Below, one piece after another: positions 41,137-50,315 of a stretch of DNA of 64,000 bases. Position numbers and translations under genes: made by a program. Each line of letters opens with the position of its first letter. Position 1 is the stretch's first letter. The notes under the pieces are model-generated. The model was not told where the DNA came from. It did not search any database and was given only the letters and a program-made list of their open reading frames with translations. The stretch lies in contig NZ_UETB01000001.1 of NCBI RefSeq assembly GCF_900116375.1, positions 441,802 to 505,801 on the forward strand. The letters are read 5' to 3'. Source of the stretch: Georgenia satyanarayanai. Lineage in GTDB: Bacteria > Actinomycetota > Actinomycetes > Actinomycetales > Actinomycetaceae.

Positions 41137-42060
41137 ATGCGAGTCATCGGAGTCACCACGCCGGGCGGACCTGACCAGCTGGAGGTCCTCGACCGGCCCC
41201 TTCCCCAGCCCGGGCCGGGCGAGCTGCGCGTCGCCGTCGTCGCGGCCGCCGTCAACCCCACGGACACGATGCTGCGCGAGCGCGGCGCGGACGGACTCGA
41301 GGCGCCGTGGATCCCCGGCATGGACGCCGCTGGCGTCGTCGACGCGGTCGGGGAGGGGGTCGAGCTCGCGCCGGGAGACCGGGTCGTCGCGATCGTCGAC
41401 CCGCGCACCCCGCTCGGCGGTGCCTACGCCGAGCTCGTCGTCGTCCCCGCCGACGGCGTCGCGCGGCTGCCCGACGACGTCGACCTCGTCGCCGCGGCCT
41501 CCCTCCCGCTCAACGCGCTGACCGCGCGCCGCGCCCTCGAGCTCATGCGCGTGCCGCGGGCCGGCACCATCGCGGTCACCGGTGCGGCGGGCGCGGTCGG
41601 CGGGTACGCGATCGAGCTGGCCAAGCACGCCGGCCTGCGGGTGGTCGCGGACGCCAAGGAGGAGGACGTCGCGCTCGTCGAGTCCTTCGGCGCGGACCTC
41701 GTCCTCCCGCGCGGGGAGGGCTTCGCGCAGGCCGTCCTCGAGCACGAGCCCGGCGGGGTGGACGCGCTGCTGGACGCCGCCGTCATGGGCGCCGCCGTCC
41801 TGCCCGCCGTGTGCGACGGCGGGGTCGTCGCCTGCGTGCGCCCCTTCGACGGGGAGCCCGAGCGCGGCATCGACGTCTACACCATCACCCCGGCCGACTA
41901 CGTGCACGACGGCGAGGGGCTGGCCGAGCTCGTCGACCTCGCCGTGCACGAGGTGCTCTCGTTGCGCGTGGCGCGGACCTTCCCCGCCGAGGAGGCCGCC
42001 GAGGCGCACCGGCAGCTCGAGGCGGGCGGCACACGGGGACGCCTCGTCCTCACCTTCTGA
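41137..42060 (+). CDS. Zinc-free quinone oxidoreductase (medium-chain dehydrogenase family)
   Basis: 307 residues. N-terminal GroES-like fold (VAAAVNPTDTMLRERG, PWIPGMDAAGVV) and a Rossmann domain with VTGAAGAVGGYAIEL. The Cys/His zinc ligands of alcohol dehydrogenases are absent (NPTD at the first position), so it belongs to the NADPH:quinone reductase group. Leaderless start. Confidence 0.9.
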   Translation: MRVIGVTTPGGPDQLEVLDRPLPQPGPGELRVAVVAAAVNPTDTMLRERGADGLEAPWIPGMDAAGVVDAVGEGVELAPGDRVVAIVDPRTPLGGAYAELVVVPADGVARLPDDVDLVAAASLPLNALTARRALELMRVPRAGTIAVTGAAGAVGGYAIELAKHAGLRVVADAKEEDVALVESFGADLVLPRGEGFAQAVLEHEPGGVDALLDAAVMGAAVLPAVCDGGVVACVRPFDGEPERGIDVYTITPADYVHDGEGLAELVDLAVHEVLSLRVARTFPAEEAAEAHRQLEAGGTRGRLVLTF

Positions 42061-42106
42061 CGAGCACGGCGCGCGGGACGTCCCTGGCGGCTGGCACGAT
42101 GACGCC

Positions 42107-42877
42107 ATGACCCATCCCGTGAGGATCGCAGTCCAGCTCCAGCCCCAGCACGCCGACTACGGCCAGATCCGCGACGCCCTGCTGCGCGCGGAGGACGCCG
42201 GCGCGGACGTCGTCTTCAACTGGGACCACTTCTTCCCGCTCACCGGGGAGCCCGACGGCCAGCACTTCGAGTGCTGGACGATGCTCGGGGCCTGGGCCGA
42301 GCAGACGAGCCGCGTGGAGATCGGCGCGCTGGTCACGTGCAACAGCTACCGCAACCCCGAGCTGCTCGCCGACATGGCCCGCACGGTCGACCACATCAGC
42401 GGCGGGCGGCTCGTCCTCGGGATCGGGGCGGGCTGGTTCGAGCGCGACTACGACGAGTACGGCTACGAGTTCGGCACCCCCGGCACGCGGCTGGCGGACC
42501 TCGCGCAGGCGCTGCCGCGCATCAAGGAGCGCTGGGCGCGGCTCAACCCGCCGCCCACCCGGGACATCCCGGTGCTCGTGGGCGGGGGCGGGGAGCGCAA
42601 GACCCTGCGCTACACCGCCGAGCACGCCGACATCTGGCACAGCTTCGCGGACCTCGAGACGCTGCGGCACAAGAGCGCCGTCCTCGACCAGCACTGTGCC
42701 GACGTCGGGCGCGACCCGGGCGAGATCGAGCGGTCGGTCGCCGTCAGGGGAGACCCGAGCGAGAGCGGCGAGGCGCTCGTCGCGGCCGGCGCCACGCTCT
42801 TCACCGTCTCCGCGAGCGGGCCGGACTACGACCTCTCCTCGCTGCGCGACTGGGTCGCCTGGCGCGATGCGCGCTGA
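42107..42877 (+). CDS. LLM-class F420-dependent oxidoreductase (TIGR03560-like)
   Basis: 256 residues, shorter than the usual ~300 but complete at both ends. QLQPQHADYGQIRDALLRAE, VVFNWDHFFPLTGEPDG and LVLGIGAGWFERDYDEYGYE are hallmarks of the F420 luciferase-like subgroup. Uses coenzyme F420 on an unknown substrate. The 3' end overlaps the DUF368 gene by 11 bases. Confidence 0.88.
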   Translation: MTHPVRIAVQLQPQHADYGQIRDALLRAEDAGADVVFNWDHFFPLTGEPDGQHFECWTMLGAWAEQTSRVEIGALVTCNSYRNPELLADMARTVDHISGGRLVLGIGAGWFERDYDEYGYEFGTPGTRLADLAQALPRIKERWARLNPPPTRDIPVLVGGGGERKTLRYTAEHADIWHSFADLETLRHKSAVLDQHCADVGRDPGEIERSVAVRGDPSESGEALVAAGATLFTVSASGPDYDLSSLRDWVAWRDAR

Positions 42878-43814
42878 GCGCCCGGCGATCGGCGAGCGTC
42901 CCGTCGGACGCTCCCAGCCCGTCCCCCAGCTTGTCCGAGGCTTCCTCATGGGCTCCGCCGACATCGTCCCCGGGGTCTCCGGAGGGACGGTCGCGCTCGT
43001 CCTGGGCATCTACGAGCGCCTCGTCCACACCATCTCCACCGCCTCCTCCTCCCTCGGGTCGCTCGCGCGGGGCGACCTCCGGGAGACCGGTCGCCGGCTG
43101 GCGGCGGTGCCGTGGGTGTGGGTCCTCGCGCTCCTCGCCGGGATCGGCGCGGCGGTGCTCCTCCTGTCGGGCCCGCTCGAGCAGCTGCTCGCCGAGCAGC
43201 CACAGGCGATGGCCGGGCTCTTCCTCGGCCTCATCACCGGCGCGGTCGTCGTGTCCTGGCACCTGCTGCGCCGGCCGACGCCGCAGCTCGCCGGTGCCGC
43301 GGCCGTCGCCGGGCTCGCCTTCTTCCTGTTCCTCGGCCTGCAGGACACCACCCACGCGGCGGGAACGGAGGCGGTCACCCGCCCCTGGTGGGCGTTCTTC
43401 CTCGCCGGCGCCGTCGCGATCTGCGCGATGATCCTCCCGGGCATCAGCGGCTCCTTCATCCTCGTGCTCCTCGGCATGTACACCGAGGTCCTCGGGGCGG
43501 TCAACGAGCGGCAGCTCGGGCTCCTGCTCGTCTTCCTGGTCGGCTGCGGGCTCGGGCTGGCGGCCTTCTCCTCGGTGCTCACCTGGTTGCTCGACCATCA
43601 CCACGACCTTGTGCTCGCCGTGCTCATCGGCCTCATGCTCGGCTCGCTGCGCATCCTGTGGCCGTGGCCGCACGGGCTCGAGAGCACGACGCTCGGGGCG
43701 CCCTCCGGGCCCGTCCTCGTGCCGGTGCTGCTCGCGGTGGCGGGGTTTGCGGTCGTCGTCGGCGTCGACCGGCTCGGGAGGCGCGCCCCGTCCGCAGCGG
43801 GAGCGGCCCGCTGA
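42867..43814 (+). CDS. DUF368 undecaprenyl-phosphate translocase-like protein
   Basis: 315 residues. LVRGFLMGSADIVPGVSGGTVAL and the later CAMILPGISGSFILVLLGMY are the paired inverted-repeat PG(V/I)SG motifs of DUF368 (PopT-type) proteins, recently shown in other bacteria to return undecaprenyl phosphate across the membrane for wall synthesis. About nine membrane segments. The ATG lies inside the end of the F420 oxidoreductase gene, so the pair may be translationally coupled; no functional link between them is obvious. Confidence 0.92.
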   Translation: MRAERPAIGERPVGRSQPVPQLVRGFLMGSADIVPGVSGGTVALVLGIYERLVHTISTASSSLGSLARGDLRETGRRLAAVPWVWVLALLAGIGAAVLLLSGPLEQLLAEQPQAMAGLFLGLITGAVVVSWHLLRRPTPQLAGAAAVAGLAFFLFLGLQDTTHAAGTEAVTRPWWAFFLAGAVAICAMILPGISGSFILVLLGMYTEVLGAVNERQLGLLLVFLVGCGLGLAAFSSVLTWLLDHHHDLVLAVLIGLMLGSLRILWPWPHGLESTTLGAPSGPVLVPVLLAVAGFAVVVGVDRLGRRAPSAAGAAR

Positions 43815-43872
43815 GGGCAGCACCACACGGTCCCGGCTTGCCGACCTCCGGGGCCGCGCCGAACGTTGGGGG

Positions 43873-45516
43873 ATGACGACGCGCGAGGAGCTGCAGGAGA
43901 TCGCCCGCGAGCAGTTCGGCTGGGACGACCTGCGCGGTGGCCAGCTCGAGGCGATCGAGGGCGTGCTCGCGGGACGGGACGTCCTGGCGATCATGCCCAC
44001 CGGCTACGGCAAGTCCGCGATCTACCAGGTCACGGGCGTCGTCCTGCCGGGCGCGACCGTCGTCGTCTCCCCGCTCATCGCCCTCCAGGGCGACCAGATC
44101 GCCGGGATCACCGACGCCCCGGAGGCACCCGACGCCGTGGCCCTCAACTCCGCGCTGCGGGCGGCGGACCGCAAGGAGGCGTGGCAGGCCGTGACGGCGG
44201 GGGCGGCGGAGTACTTCTTCCTCTCGCCCGAGCAGCTGGCCAAGGACGACGTCGTCGGGCGGCTCGCCGAGCTGACGCCCTCGCTCGTCGTCGTCGACGA
44301 GGCGCACTGCGTCTCCGCGTGGGGGCACGACTTCCGGCCCGACTACCTGCGGCTGGGGCACGCGATCGACCGGCTCGGCCGCCCGCCGGTCATCGCCCTG
44401 ACGGCGACCGCCGCGCCCCCGGTGCGCGACGACATCGCCGCCCGGCTCGGGCTGCGCGACCCGCTCCTCATCACCCGCGGCTTCGACCGGCCCAACCTCG
44501 AGCTGCGCGTGGTGCGGCACGTGGACGCCGGGAGCAAGCGCCGAGCGCTCCTCGAGGACGCCGCCACGCTGCCGGGCCCGGGGCTCGTGTACGCGGGGCG
44601 CCGCAAGGACACCGAGACCCTGGCCGCTGAGCTCGCCGAGCGCGGGCTGCGAGCCGCCGCGTACCACGCGGGGCTGCGCGCCGGGGACCGGCAGCAGGTG
44701 CACGAGGACTTCTCCGCGGGGCTGCTCGACGTCGTCGTCGCCACCTCCGCCTTCGGCATGGGCATCGACAAGGCCGACGTGCGCTTCGTGCTCCACGCAG
44801 ACCCGCCCGGCTCGCTCGACAGCTACTACCAGGAGGTCGGCCGCGCGGGCCGCGACGAGGAGCCGGCCCTCGCCGTGCTCCACTACCGTCCCGAGGACCT
44901 CGGGCTGCGGGCCTTCTTCGCCACGGCCAGTGCCCGCGAGGAGGACCTCCGAGCGGTGCTCGGCGCGGTGCGCGCCGCCGACCGGCCGCTCGGTGTCGCC
45001 GCCCTGCGCGAGCGGCTGGACCTGCCGCCCCGGCGGGTGACCACCGCCGTCAACCTGCTCCAGGAGGTCGGTGCGGTGCGCCAGACCCGGCGCGGGGTCG
45101 CGGCGCGCGGCCGGCAGCGAGCGGGTGAGGTGATCGCCCTCGCCGAGGAGCACACCGAGTCCCGGCAGCGGGTGGAGCGCTCGCGCGTGGAGATGATGCG
45201 CGGCTACGCCGAGACGCTGTCGTGCCGCCGCGAGTTCCTCCTCGGCTACTTCGGCGAGGACTACCCCGGCCCGTGCGAGAACTGTGACACCTGCGCCGCC
45301 GGCACCGCCCAGGAGCGCGCCGCCGAGGACGCGGCCGCCGCGGGTGACGGGCCGGGCAGGCAGGAGGAGGTGGTCCACGAGCAGTGGGGCCGCGGCACGG
45401 TGATGAGCACCGAGGACGACCGCCTCACCGTCTTCTTCCCCGACGAGGGGTACAAGACCCTGTCCAAGCAGGTGGTGGAGGAGCAGGGGCTGCTGCGCAC
45501 CGCCGCCGACGGCTGA
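43873..45516 (+). CDS. recQ: RecQ-family ATP-dependent DNA helicase
   Basis: 547 residues. Helicase motifs: GGQLEAIEGVLAGRDVLAIM with Walker A PTGYGKS, Walker B VVDEAHCVSAWGHDFRPDY, motif III ALTATAAPPV, motif V VVATSAFGMGIDKADVRFV, motif VI YQEVGRAGRD. The RecQ zinc domain follows (CRREFLLGYFGE, CENCDTC). The HRDC domain is absent; instead ~65 residues end in a short beta module (GRGTVMSTEDDRLTVFFPDE). A 3'-5' helicase for recombination repair. ATG 43873 is used. Confidence 0.94.
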   Translation: MTTREELQEIAREQFGWDDLRGGQLEAIEGVLAGRDVLAIMPTGYGKSAIYQVTGVVLPGATVVVSPLIALQGDQIAGITDAPEAPDAVALNSALRAADRKEAWQAVTAGAAEYFFLSPEQLAKDDVVGRLAELTPSLVVVDEAHCVSAWGHDFRPDYLRLGHAIDRLGRPPVIALTATAAPPVRDDIAARLGLRDPLLITRGFDRPNLELRVVRHVDAGSKRRALLEDAATLPGPGLVYAGRRKDTETLAAELAERGLRAAAYHAGLRAGDRQQVHEDFSAGLLDVVVATSAFGMGIDKADVRFVLHADPPGSLDSYYQEVGRAGRDEEPALAVLHYRPEDLGLRAFFATASAREEDLRAVLGAVRAADRPLGVAALRERLDLPPRRVTTAVNLLQEVGAVRQTRRGVAARGRQRAGEVIALAEEHTESRQRVERSRVEMMRGYAETLSCRREFLLGYFGEDYPGPCENCDTCAAGTAQERAAEDAAAAGDGPGRQEEVVHEQWGRGTVMSTEDDRLTVFFPDEGYKTLSKQVVEEQGLLRTAADG

Positions 45517-45579
45517 GTTCCGGGCCGCACCGGAGCATGCCTGCTTGACTGGTCTCACGGCGGCCGACGAGGAGGCGAC

Positions 45580-46413
45580 GTGGGAGTGCGCAGGACCGTG
45601 ACGGCGCTGGCGCTGGCGCTGGCGCTGGCTGTGGCGTCCGGGTGCGTGAGCGGGCCCGAGAGGCCGATCGCACCCGAGGACGCCGCCGACCCCGCCGAGC
45701 TCGTCGGACTGTGGCGGGTGAGGGGCGCGGGCGAGCCCCGTGACACCTGGCTGCGGATGGAGGCCGGCGCGTTCCAGCTGTGGCGCGGCGCCGGTTTCGA
45801 CGACGGCGGCTGGGACGCCTCCCGGTCCACGATCGTCGCCACCGCGTGGGGACACGTCGGCGAGGACCACGGGGCAGGCGCCCGGGACGCCGACTGGCTG
45901 CTCGGGGCTCACACCTACCGGGTCACCGAGGACGGGTGGCAGCTCCTGGACGACGACGGCGACCCGGTGGCGACGATGACGGTCGACGGCGCGCCGCAGC
46001 CCATCGCGTCTGCCAGCGACGTCTTCGCCGCGGCTCTGGAGGTGGGCGAGGAGGAGCGCGAGGCGCTCCGGGCGCCGCAGCCGCTCCCGGAGGAGCTGTC
46101 GCCCGCCACGGCGGGGCGGCTCACCGGCCGGTGGGGGCCCGCCGAGGGGACCTACGAGACCGACCCGCACGTCGTCCTGCACGACGACGGCTCCTGGGCC
46201 GGGTCCGACGGCTGCAACGGCGTCTGGGGCGACTGGGCGCTGGCCGATGCCGGGTGGCTGCTGAGCACCGGCGGCCCGTCGACGGCGATCGGGTGCGACG
46301 GGGCCCCGGTGGGCTCGTGGGTGGCCGGCGCCGCGCTCGCCGGCCTCGACGGCGACGTCCTCGTGCTGCTCGACCGCGACGCCACCGAGCTCGGTCGCCT
46401 CGAGCGCGGCTGA
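45580..46413 (+). CDS. META-domain-like lipoprotein, function unknown
   Basis: 277 residues from GTG 45580 with GAGGAGG upstream. The signal ends VASGCVS (Cys22) after a run encoded by four GGCGCT codon pairs (LALALALAL). Two related beta halves are visible: LVGLWRVRGAGEPRDTWLRM and, from ~residue 185, GRWGPAEGTYETDPHVVLHD with DGCNGVWGDWAL, which matches META/HslJ-type folds. Surface lipoprotein of unknown role. Confidence 0.8.
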   Translation: MGVRRTVTALALALALAVASGCVSGPERPIAPEDAADPAELVGLWRVRGAGEPRDTWLRMEAGAFQLWRGAGFDDGGWDASRSTIVATAWGHVGEDHGAGARDADWLLGAHTYRVTEDGWQLLDDDGDPVATMTVDGAPQPIASASDVFAAALEVGEEEREALRAPQPLPEELSPATAGRLTGRWGPAEGTYETDPHVVLHDDGSWAGSDGCNGVWGDWALADAGWLLSTGGPSTAIGCDGAPVGSWVAGAALAGLDGDVLVLLDRDATELGRLERG

Positions 46414-46438
46414 CCGGGCAGGGGCCGCCGCCCGGCCG

Positions 46439-46444
46439 TAGCCT
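46439..46444 (+). promoter_or_regulatory. -10 element (TAGCCT) for PHP gene
   Basis: TAGCCT ends seven bases before ATG 46452. Confidence 0.5.
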
Positions 46445-46451
46445 TCCGCAG

Positions 46452-47465
46452 ATGGACCCCGTAGCGGCACTCAAGCGCGTGGCCTACCTCATGGAGCGCG
46501 AACGCGCGGAAGCCCGGCGCGCCACCGCGTTCCGCAAGGCGGCGCGACGGCTGGAGGGTCTCGGCCCGCGGGAGCTGGAGCGACGCCTCGCCACGGGGAC
46601 GCTGACGGAGCTGGCGGACGTGGGGCAGCGGACGGCCGGCGTCGCGATGGAGGCCGCCGGCGGCCAGGTGCCCGACTATCTCGCCGATCTCGAGGAGCGG
46701 GCGGGCGTCCCGCTCGCCGAGGGCGGGGACGAGGTGCGTGGCTGGTTGCGCGGGGACCTGCACTCCCACTCCGAGTGGTCCGACGGCGGCACCCCGATCA
46801 TCGACATGGCACGCGCCGCGATCGACCTCGGGCACGACTACCTCGCGCTCACCGACCACTCACCGCGACTCACCGTCGCCCGCGGGCTGTCTCCCGAGCG
46901 GCTGCGCGAGCAGCTCGACGCCGTCGAGCGGCTCAACGCGGAGCTCGCGCCCTTCCGCATCCTCACCGGTATCGAGGTCGACATCCTCGACGACGGCGGG
47001 CTCGACCAGGAGCCCGAGCTCCTCGCCCGCCTCGACGTCGTCGTCGCCAGCGTCCACTCCAAGCTCCGGATGGACGCCGCGTCGATGACCCGGCGGATGG
47101 TCGCCGCCGTCGAGCACCCGCTCGTCGACGTGCTCGGCCACTGCACCGGCCGCCTGGTGACGGGGGGCCGCGGGACCCGCCCGGAGTCGCAGTTCGACGC
47201 CGAGGCGGTCTTCGGGGCGTGCCTGGACAACGACGTCGCCGTCGAGCTCAACTCCCGCCCGGAGCGGCTCGACCCGCCCACCCGGCTGCTCGAGCTGGTC
47301 GTCGACCTCGGGTGCCGGGTGGCGATCGACACCGACGCCCACGCGCCCGGTCAGCTCGAGTTCCTCGACCACGGCTGCGCGCGCGCCCAGGACGCGGGCG
47401 TCCCGCGCGAGCGCATCGTCAACGCCCTGCCCCTGGACGATCTCCTCGCCTGGACGAACCGGTAG
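46452..47465 (+). CDS. PHP-domain phosphoesterase with PolX-like N-terminal helices
   Basis: 337 residues. Residues 1-~90 resemble the helix-hairpin-helix region of family X polymerases (AYLMERERAEARRATAFRKA, LTELADVGQRTAG). The C-terminal ~240 residues are PHP: metal ligands in RGDLHSHSEWSDGG, LALTDHSPRLTVARGL, GIEVDILDDG, SVHSKL, and IDTDAHAPGQLEF. The polymerase palm domain of PolX is missing, so this is a PHP-only member, probably a phosphatase or 3'-5' nuclease. Confidence 0.88.
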   Translation: MDPVAALKRVAYLMERERAEARRATAFRKAARRLEGLGPRELERRLATGTLTELADVGQRTAGVAMEAAGGQVPDYLADLEERAGVPLAEGGDEVRGWLRGDLHSHSEWSDGGTPIIDMARAAIDLGHDYLALTDHSPRLTVARGLSPERLREQLDAVERLNAELAPFRILTGIEVDILDDGGLDQEPELLARLDVVVASVHSKLRMDAASMTRRMVAAVEHPLVDVLGHCTGRLVTGGRGTRPESQFDAEAVFGACLDNDVAVELNSRPERLDPPTRLLELVVDLGCRVAIDTDAHAPGQLEFLDHGCARAQDAGVPRERIVNALPLDDLLAWTNR

Positions 47466-47529
47466 GGGCGAGTCCCGGCTCCGCTCGTGCTCCCCCTTGC
47501 CACCCCCCCCTGCCACCCCCCCCATCACC

Positions 47530-47550
47530 GCCGAGAGCGGAGTTCTTACC
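47530..47550. repeat. GCCGASAGC-family repeat, single 21-bp copy
   Basis: GCCGAGAGC-GGAGTTCTTACC follows a C-rich stretch (47495-47525) and precedes a DnaA-box-like TTGTCCACA at 47570-47578, all in the 170-bp spacer before the DUF932 gene. Confidence 0.6.
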
Positions 47551-47569
47551 GGTCCTGTGGACGACGCCG

Positions 47570-47578
47570 TTGTCCACA
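47570..47578 (+). other. DnaA-box-like site
   Basis: TTGTCCACA, a perfect match to the actinobacterial DnaA box, 58 bases before the DUF932 start. A single box only. Confidence 0.3.
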
Positions 47579-47635
47579 CCTGGCCCACGGCGTGTCGGTG
47601 GTCGGTGGTTGGCTCCCGCCAAGGAGGGGAGACCA

Positions 47636-48703
47636 ATGACGACCGAGACCCTGACATCACTGAACACCACCACGCTCATCGGCCACACCGCCCACCGCGG
47701 GACGGCCTGGCACTACCGCGCCGAGGAGCAGGGCGAGGAACCGAACCACTACGCGGGACCGATCCCGCCGCAGGACGTCGCCCGGCGGCTCTTCGGCTGG
47801 CGGGCGCTGTCCCTGCCGGTGGCCGTGGAACGGCCTGCCGACATCCTCACGATGACCCACCGTGGCGCGGACGGGATGCCCCGGCGCTGGGTGCAGATCG
47901 AGGGCCGGCAGGCGATCGCCCGGAGCGACGAGGACGACGGCCACGTCCTCGGCGTCTTCACCGACGCCTACGAGGCCCACCAGTACACCGAGTACCTGCT
48001 CACGGCGGTCGGCAACATCCTCGACGACTCGCTGTCCATCAGCTCCGCCGGCGTGCTCCGCGGCGGGGCGGTCGCCTGGGTGGAGGTGAGCGTGCCGGAG
48101 TCCGTCGTCACCCCCGAGGGGGTGGAGTTCCGGCCGAACCTGCTCGCGACCACCACCCTGGACGGGTCCCTCGCCACCACCTACAAGCGCACGGTGACCG
48201 ACGTCGTCTGCGACAACACGCGGGCGGCGGCGCTGCGGGAGGAGGGGCAGGAGCTGAAGATCCGCCACTCGCGTCACTCCCGGCTGCGGCTCGCCGACGC
48301 CCGCGGTGCGCTGAACATCGTCCACGGCTTGGCCGAGGACTATGCCGCCGAGGTCGCCGAGCTGTGCCGGACGGTCGTGGACGCCCGCACCTGGGACCGG
48401 TTCCTCGACACCTGGGTGCCGCTCGTGGGCACGGACGGCGAGCCGCTCTCGACACGTCGCCGGGAGACGGCGGAGGCGAAGCGGGAGGCCCTGGCGGAGT
48501 CCTACGTGCGGGACGAACGGGTGGCGCCGTGGGCGGGTACGGCGCACGCCGTCCTCCAGGCGGTCAACACCTACGAGCACCACCACAGCCCGGCGGCGGG
48601 CTCCCGGTCGGAGCGCAACATGCGGCGAACGCTCTCCGGCGCCTACGAGCAGCTCGACCGCCGCGCCTGGGAGGTGCTCCAGCAGCTGCTGCCCACGTCC
48701 TGA
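47636..48703 (+). CDS. DUF932 phage/plasmid-related protein
   Basis: 355 residues. Matches the DUF932/TIGR03299 family, usually found on phages and plasmids: TAWHYRAEEQG near the N-terminus, TAVGNILDDSLSISSAGVL, TLDGSLATTYKRTVTDVVCD-NTRAAAL and the C-terminal NMRRTLSG. Function unknown. ATG 47636 follows the strong site AAGGAGGGGAG. The neighbours are chromosomal housekeeping genes and there is no integrase, so it is either a domesticated gene or a remnant of an integrated element. Confidence 0.85.
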   Translation: MTTETLTSLNTTTLIGHTAHRGTAWHYRAEEQGEEPNHYAGPIPPQDVARRLFGWRALSLPVAVERPADILTMTHRGADGMPRRWVQIEGRQAIARSDEDDGHVLGVFTDAYEAHQYTEYLLTAVGNILDDSLSISSAGVLRGGAVAWVEVSVPESVVTPEGVEFRPNLLATTTLDGSLATTYKRTVTDVVCDNTRAAALREEGQELKIRHSRHSRLRLADARGALNIVHGLAEDYAAEVAELCRTVVDARTWDRFLDTWVPLVGTDGEPLSTRRRETAEAKREALAESYVRDERVAPWAGTAHAVLQAVNTYEHHHSPAAGSRSERNMRRTLSGAYEQLDRRAWEVLQQLLPTS

Positions 48704-48760
48704 CGGGAGGGCGGGCAGGCCGACGGGTCTCCCCGGGGGGCGGGGGCCGCGCGTGCCCGC

Positions 48761-48766
48761 TAGCGT
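48761..48766 (+). promoter_or_regulatory. -10 element (TAGCGT) for PPK2 gene
   Basis: TAGCGT 26 bases before ATG 48793, with a leader containing GAGGAAAGGACAGGG. Confidence 0.45.
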
Positions 48767-48792
48767 GCCCGGGAGTCGAGGAAAGGACAGGG

Positions 48793-49755
48793 ATGACCGC
48801 GAAGAACCGGTGGAGCCGGCACCCGGCCGAGATCCTGCGCCCAGGTGAGGACTTCTCGCTCTCCGACGTCGACGCCCGGGCCACGCCCGGCTGGCAGGGC
48901 GACAAGCGGCAGGGCAAGGAGTTCGCGCGTGCGCGCGGTGCGCTGCTCTCCGAGCTGCAGGAGCGCCTGTTCGCCCAGGGCCGCGCGGGCGGCAAGCGCT
49001 CGGTGCTCCTCGTCGTGCAGGGCATGGACACCTCGGGCAAGGGCGGGGTCGTGCGGCACGTCATCGGGATGGTCGACCCGCAGGGTGTCGTGCTGCGCGC
49101 CTTCGGGCGCCCGACGGACGAGGAGCTGTCCCACCACTATCTCTGGCGCGTCCGCAAGGCGCTGCCGACCGGTGGTCAGATCGGGGTGTTCGACCGCTCC
49201 CACTACGAGGACGTGCTCGTCCCACGCGTCCAGGGCCTCATCGAGCCGGACGTCTGGGAGAAGCGCTACGCCGAGATCAACCGTTTCGAGCGGGAGGTCG
49301 TCGAGTCCGGCACCACACTGCTCAAGGTGGGCCTGGTGATCTCGCGCCGCGAGCAGGGGCTGCGGCTGGCCGAACGGCTCCAGCGCTTCGACAAGCACTG
49401 GAAGTTCGACCCGGCCGACGTCGATGCGCGCACCCGGTGGGACGACTACCAGCAGGCGTACGCCGACGTCTTCGCGCGGACGAGCACCGATGTCGCGCCC
49501 TGGTACGTGGTTCCCGCCGACCGCAAGTGGTACGCCCGGCTCGCGGTCACCGAGCTGCTCACCCGCGCGCTCATCGACCTCGACCTGTCCTGGCCGAAGC
49601 CGCGCTGGAAGGTCGAGACCCAGCAGCGGCGGCTCGCCGAGACGATGGAGCCCGACGCCGTCGCCGAGGCACGGGCCTCCGAGAAGGCGGTGAGGAAGAA
49701 GCTCGAGCAGGACGAGAGGGCCTTTGCCGCCGCCGTCGCGGAGGCCAGGCACTGA
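48793..49755 (+). CDS. ppk2: Polyphosphate kinase 2 family protein
   Basis: 320 residues. Walker A-like VVQGMDTSGKGGVVRHV, lid-region DRSHYEDVLVPRV, and WEKRYAEINRFEREV, all standard PPK2 features; the C-terminal PRWKVETQQRRLAE is typical of class I-like members. It moves phosphate between polyphosphate and nucleoside di- or monophosphates; which class applies cannot be settled here. Cytoplasmic, monocistronic. Confidence 0.93.
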   Translation: MTAKNRWSRHPAEILRPGEDFSLSDVDARATPGWQGDKRQGKEFARARGALLSELQERLFAQGRAGGKRSVLLVVQGMDTSGKGGVVRHVIGMVDPQGVVLRAFGRPTDEELSHHYLWRVRKALPTGGQIGVFDRSHYEDVLVPRVQGLIEPDVWEKRYAEINRFEREVVESGTTLLKVGLVISRREQGLRLAERLQRFDKHWKFDPADVDARTRWDDYQQAYADVFARTSTDVAPWYVVPADRKWYARLAVTELLTRALIDLDLSWPKPRWKVETQQRRLAETMEPDAVAEARASEKAVRKKLEQDERAFAAAVAEARH

Positions 49756-49765
49756 CCGCCGAGCG

Positions 49766-50206
49766 TCAGTGCCAACGGGGCTCGTGCGCGGCGGGCCGGA
49801 GCCGCTCGGGGATGCGGTCCCGCTCGTAGGTGATCTCCGTCTGGCCGTGGGGAGTCGGGACACCGTCGTCGGAGAGGTTGACGAAGACCATCGAGTCGAC
49901 GGTGAGGATCCGCTGGCGGGTGAAGAGGTTGCGGACCTCGGCCCGCATGGTGAGCGACGTCCGGCCGAACTTTGTGGCCCGCAGACCCATCTCGACGATG
50001 TCGCCCTGCTCGGCGGAGCTGACGAAGTTGATCTCCGACATGTACTTCGTGACCACGCGCTCGTTTCCGAGCTGGATCATCGCGTAGATCGCGGCCTCCT
50101 CGTCGATCCACCGCAGCAGGCTGCCACCGAAGAGGGTGCCGTTGGCGTTGAGGTCCTCGGGCCGGATCCACTTGCGGGTGTGGAAGTTGATGTCGTCGGT
50201 GTGCAT
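49766..50206 (-). CDS. Acyl-CoA thioesterase, hotdog fold (YciA/BFIT type)
   Basis: 146 residues. HTRKWIRPEDLNANGTLFGG and LLRWIDEEAAIYAMIQLG form the catalytic hotdog helix with Asp, followed by VVTKYMSEINFVSSAEQGDI. It hydrolyses acyl-CoA esters. ATG 50206 follows a TAACCT hexamer by seven bases. It converges on the PPK2 gene with a 10-bp gap. Confidence 0.9.
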   Translation of the reverse strand: MHTDDINFHTRKWIRPEDLNANGTLFGGSLLRWIDEEAAIYAMIQLGNERVVTKYMSEINFVSSAEQGDIVEMGLRATKFGRTSLTMRAEVRNLFTRQRILTVDSMVFVNLSDDGVPTPHGQTEITYERDRIPERLRPAAHEPRWH

Positions 50207-50213
50207 GTGATCC

Positions 50214-50219
50214 AGGTTA
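50214..50219 (-). promoter_or_regulatory. -10 element (TAACCT) for thioesterase gene
   Basis: TAACCT on the minus strand ends seven bases before ATG 50206. Confidence 0.5.
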
Positions 50220-50315
50220 GGGCGGCACACCGGACCCGACCCGGCGAGCAGGGCGTGCGACCCGCCACGGCGGCGCTGCGTCAGCGGCCGACCTGCATCC
50301 ACGCGTCGGTCGGTG

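Noticed and set aside
47466-48703. Prophage remnant around DUF932
   Set aside because: No integrase, attachment repeats, tRNA or other phage genes; only one phage-type gene is present.
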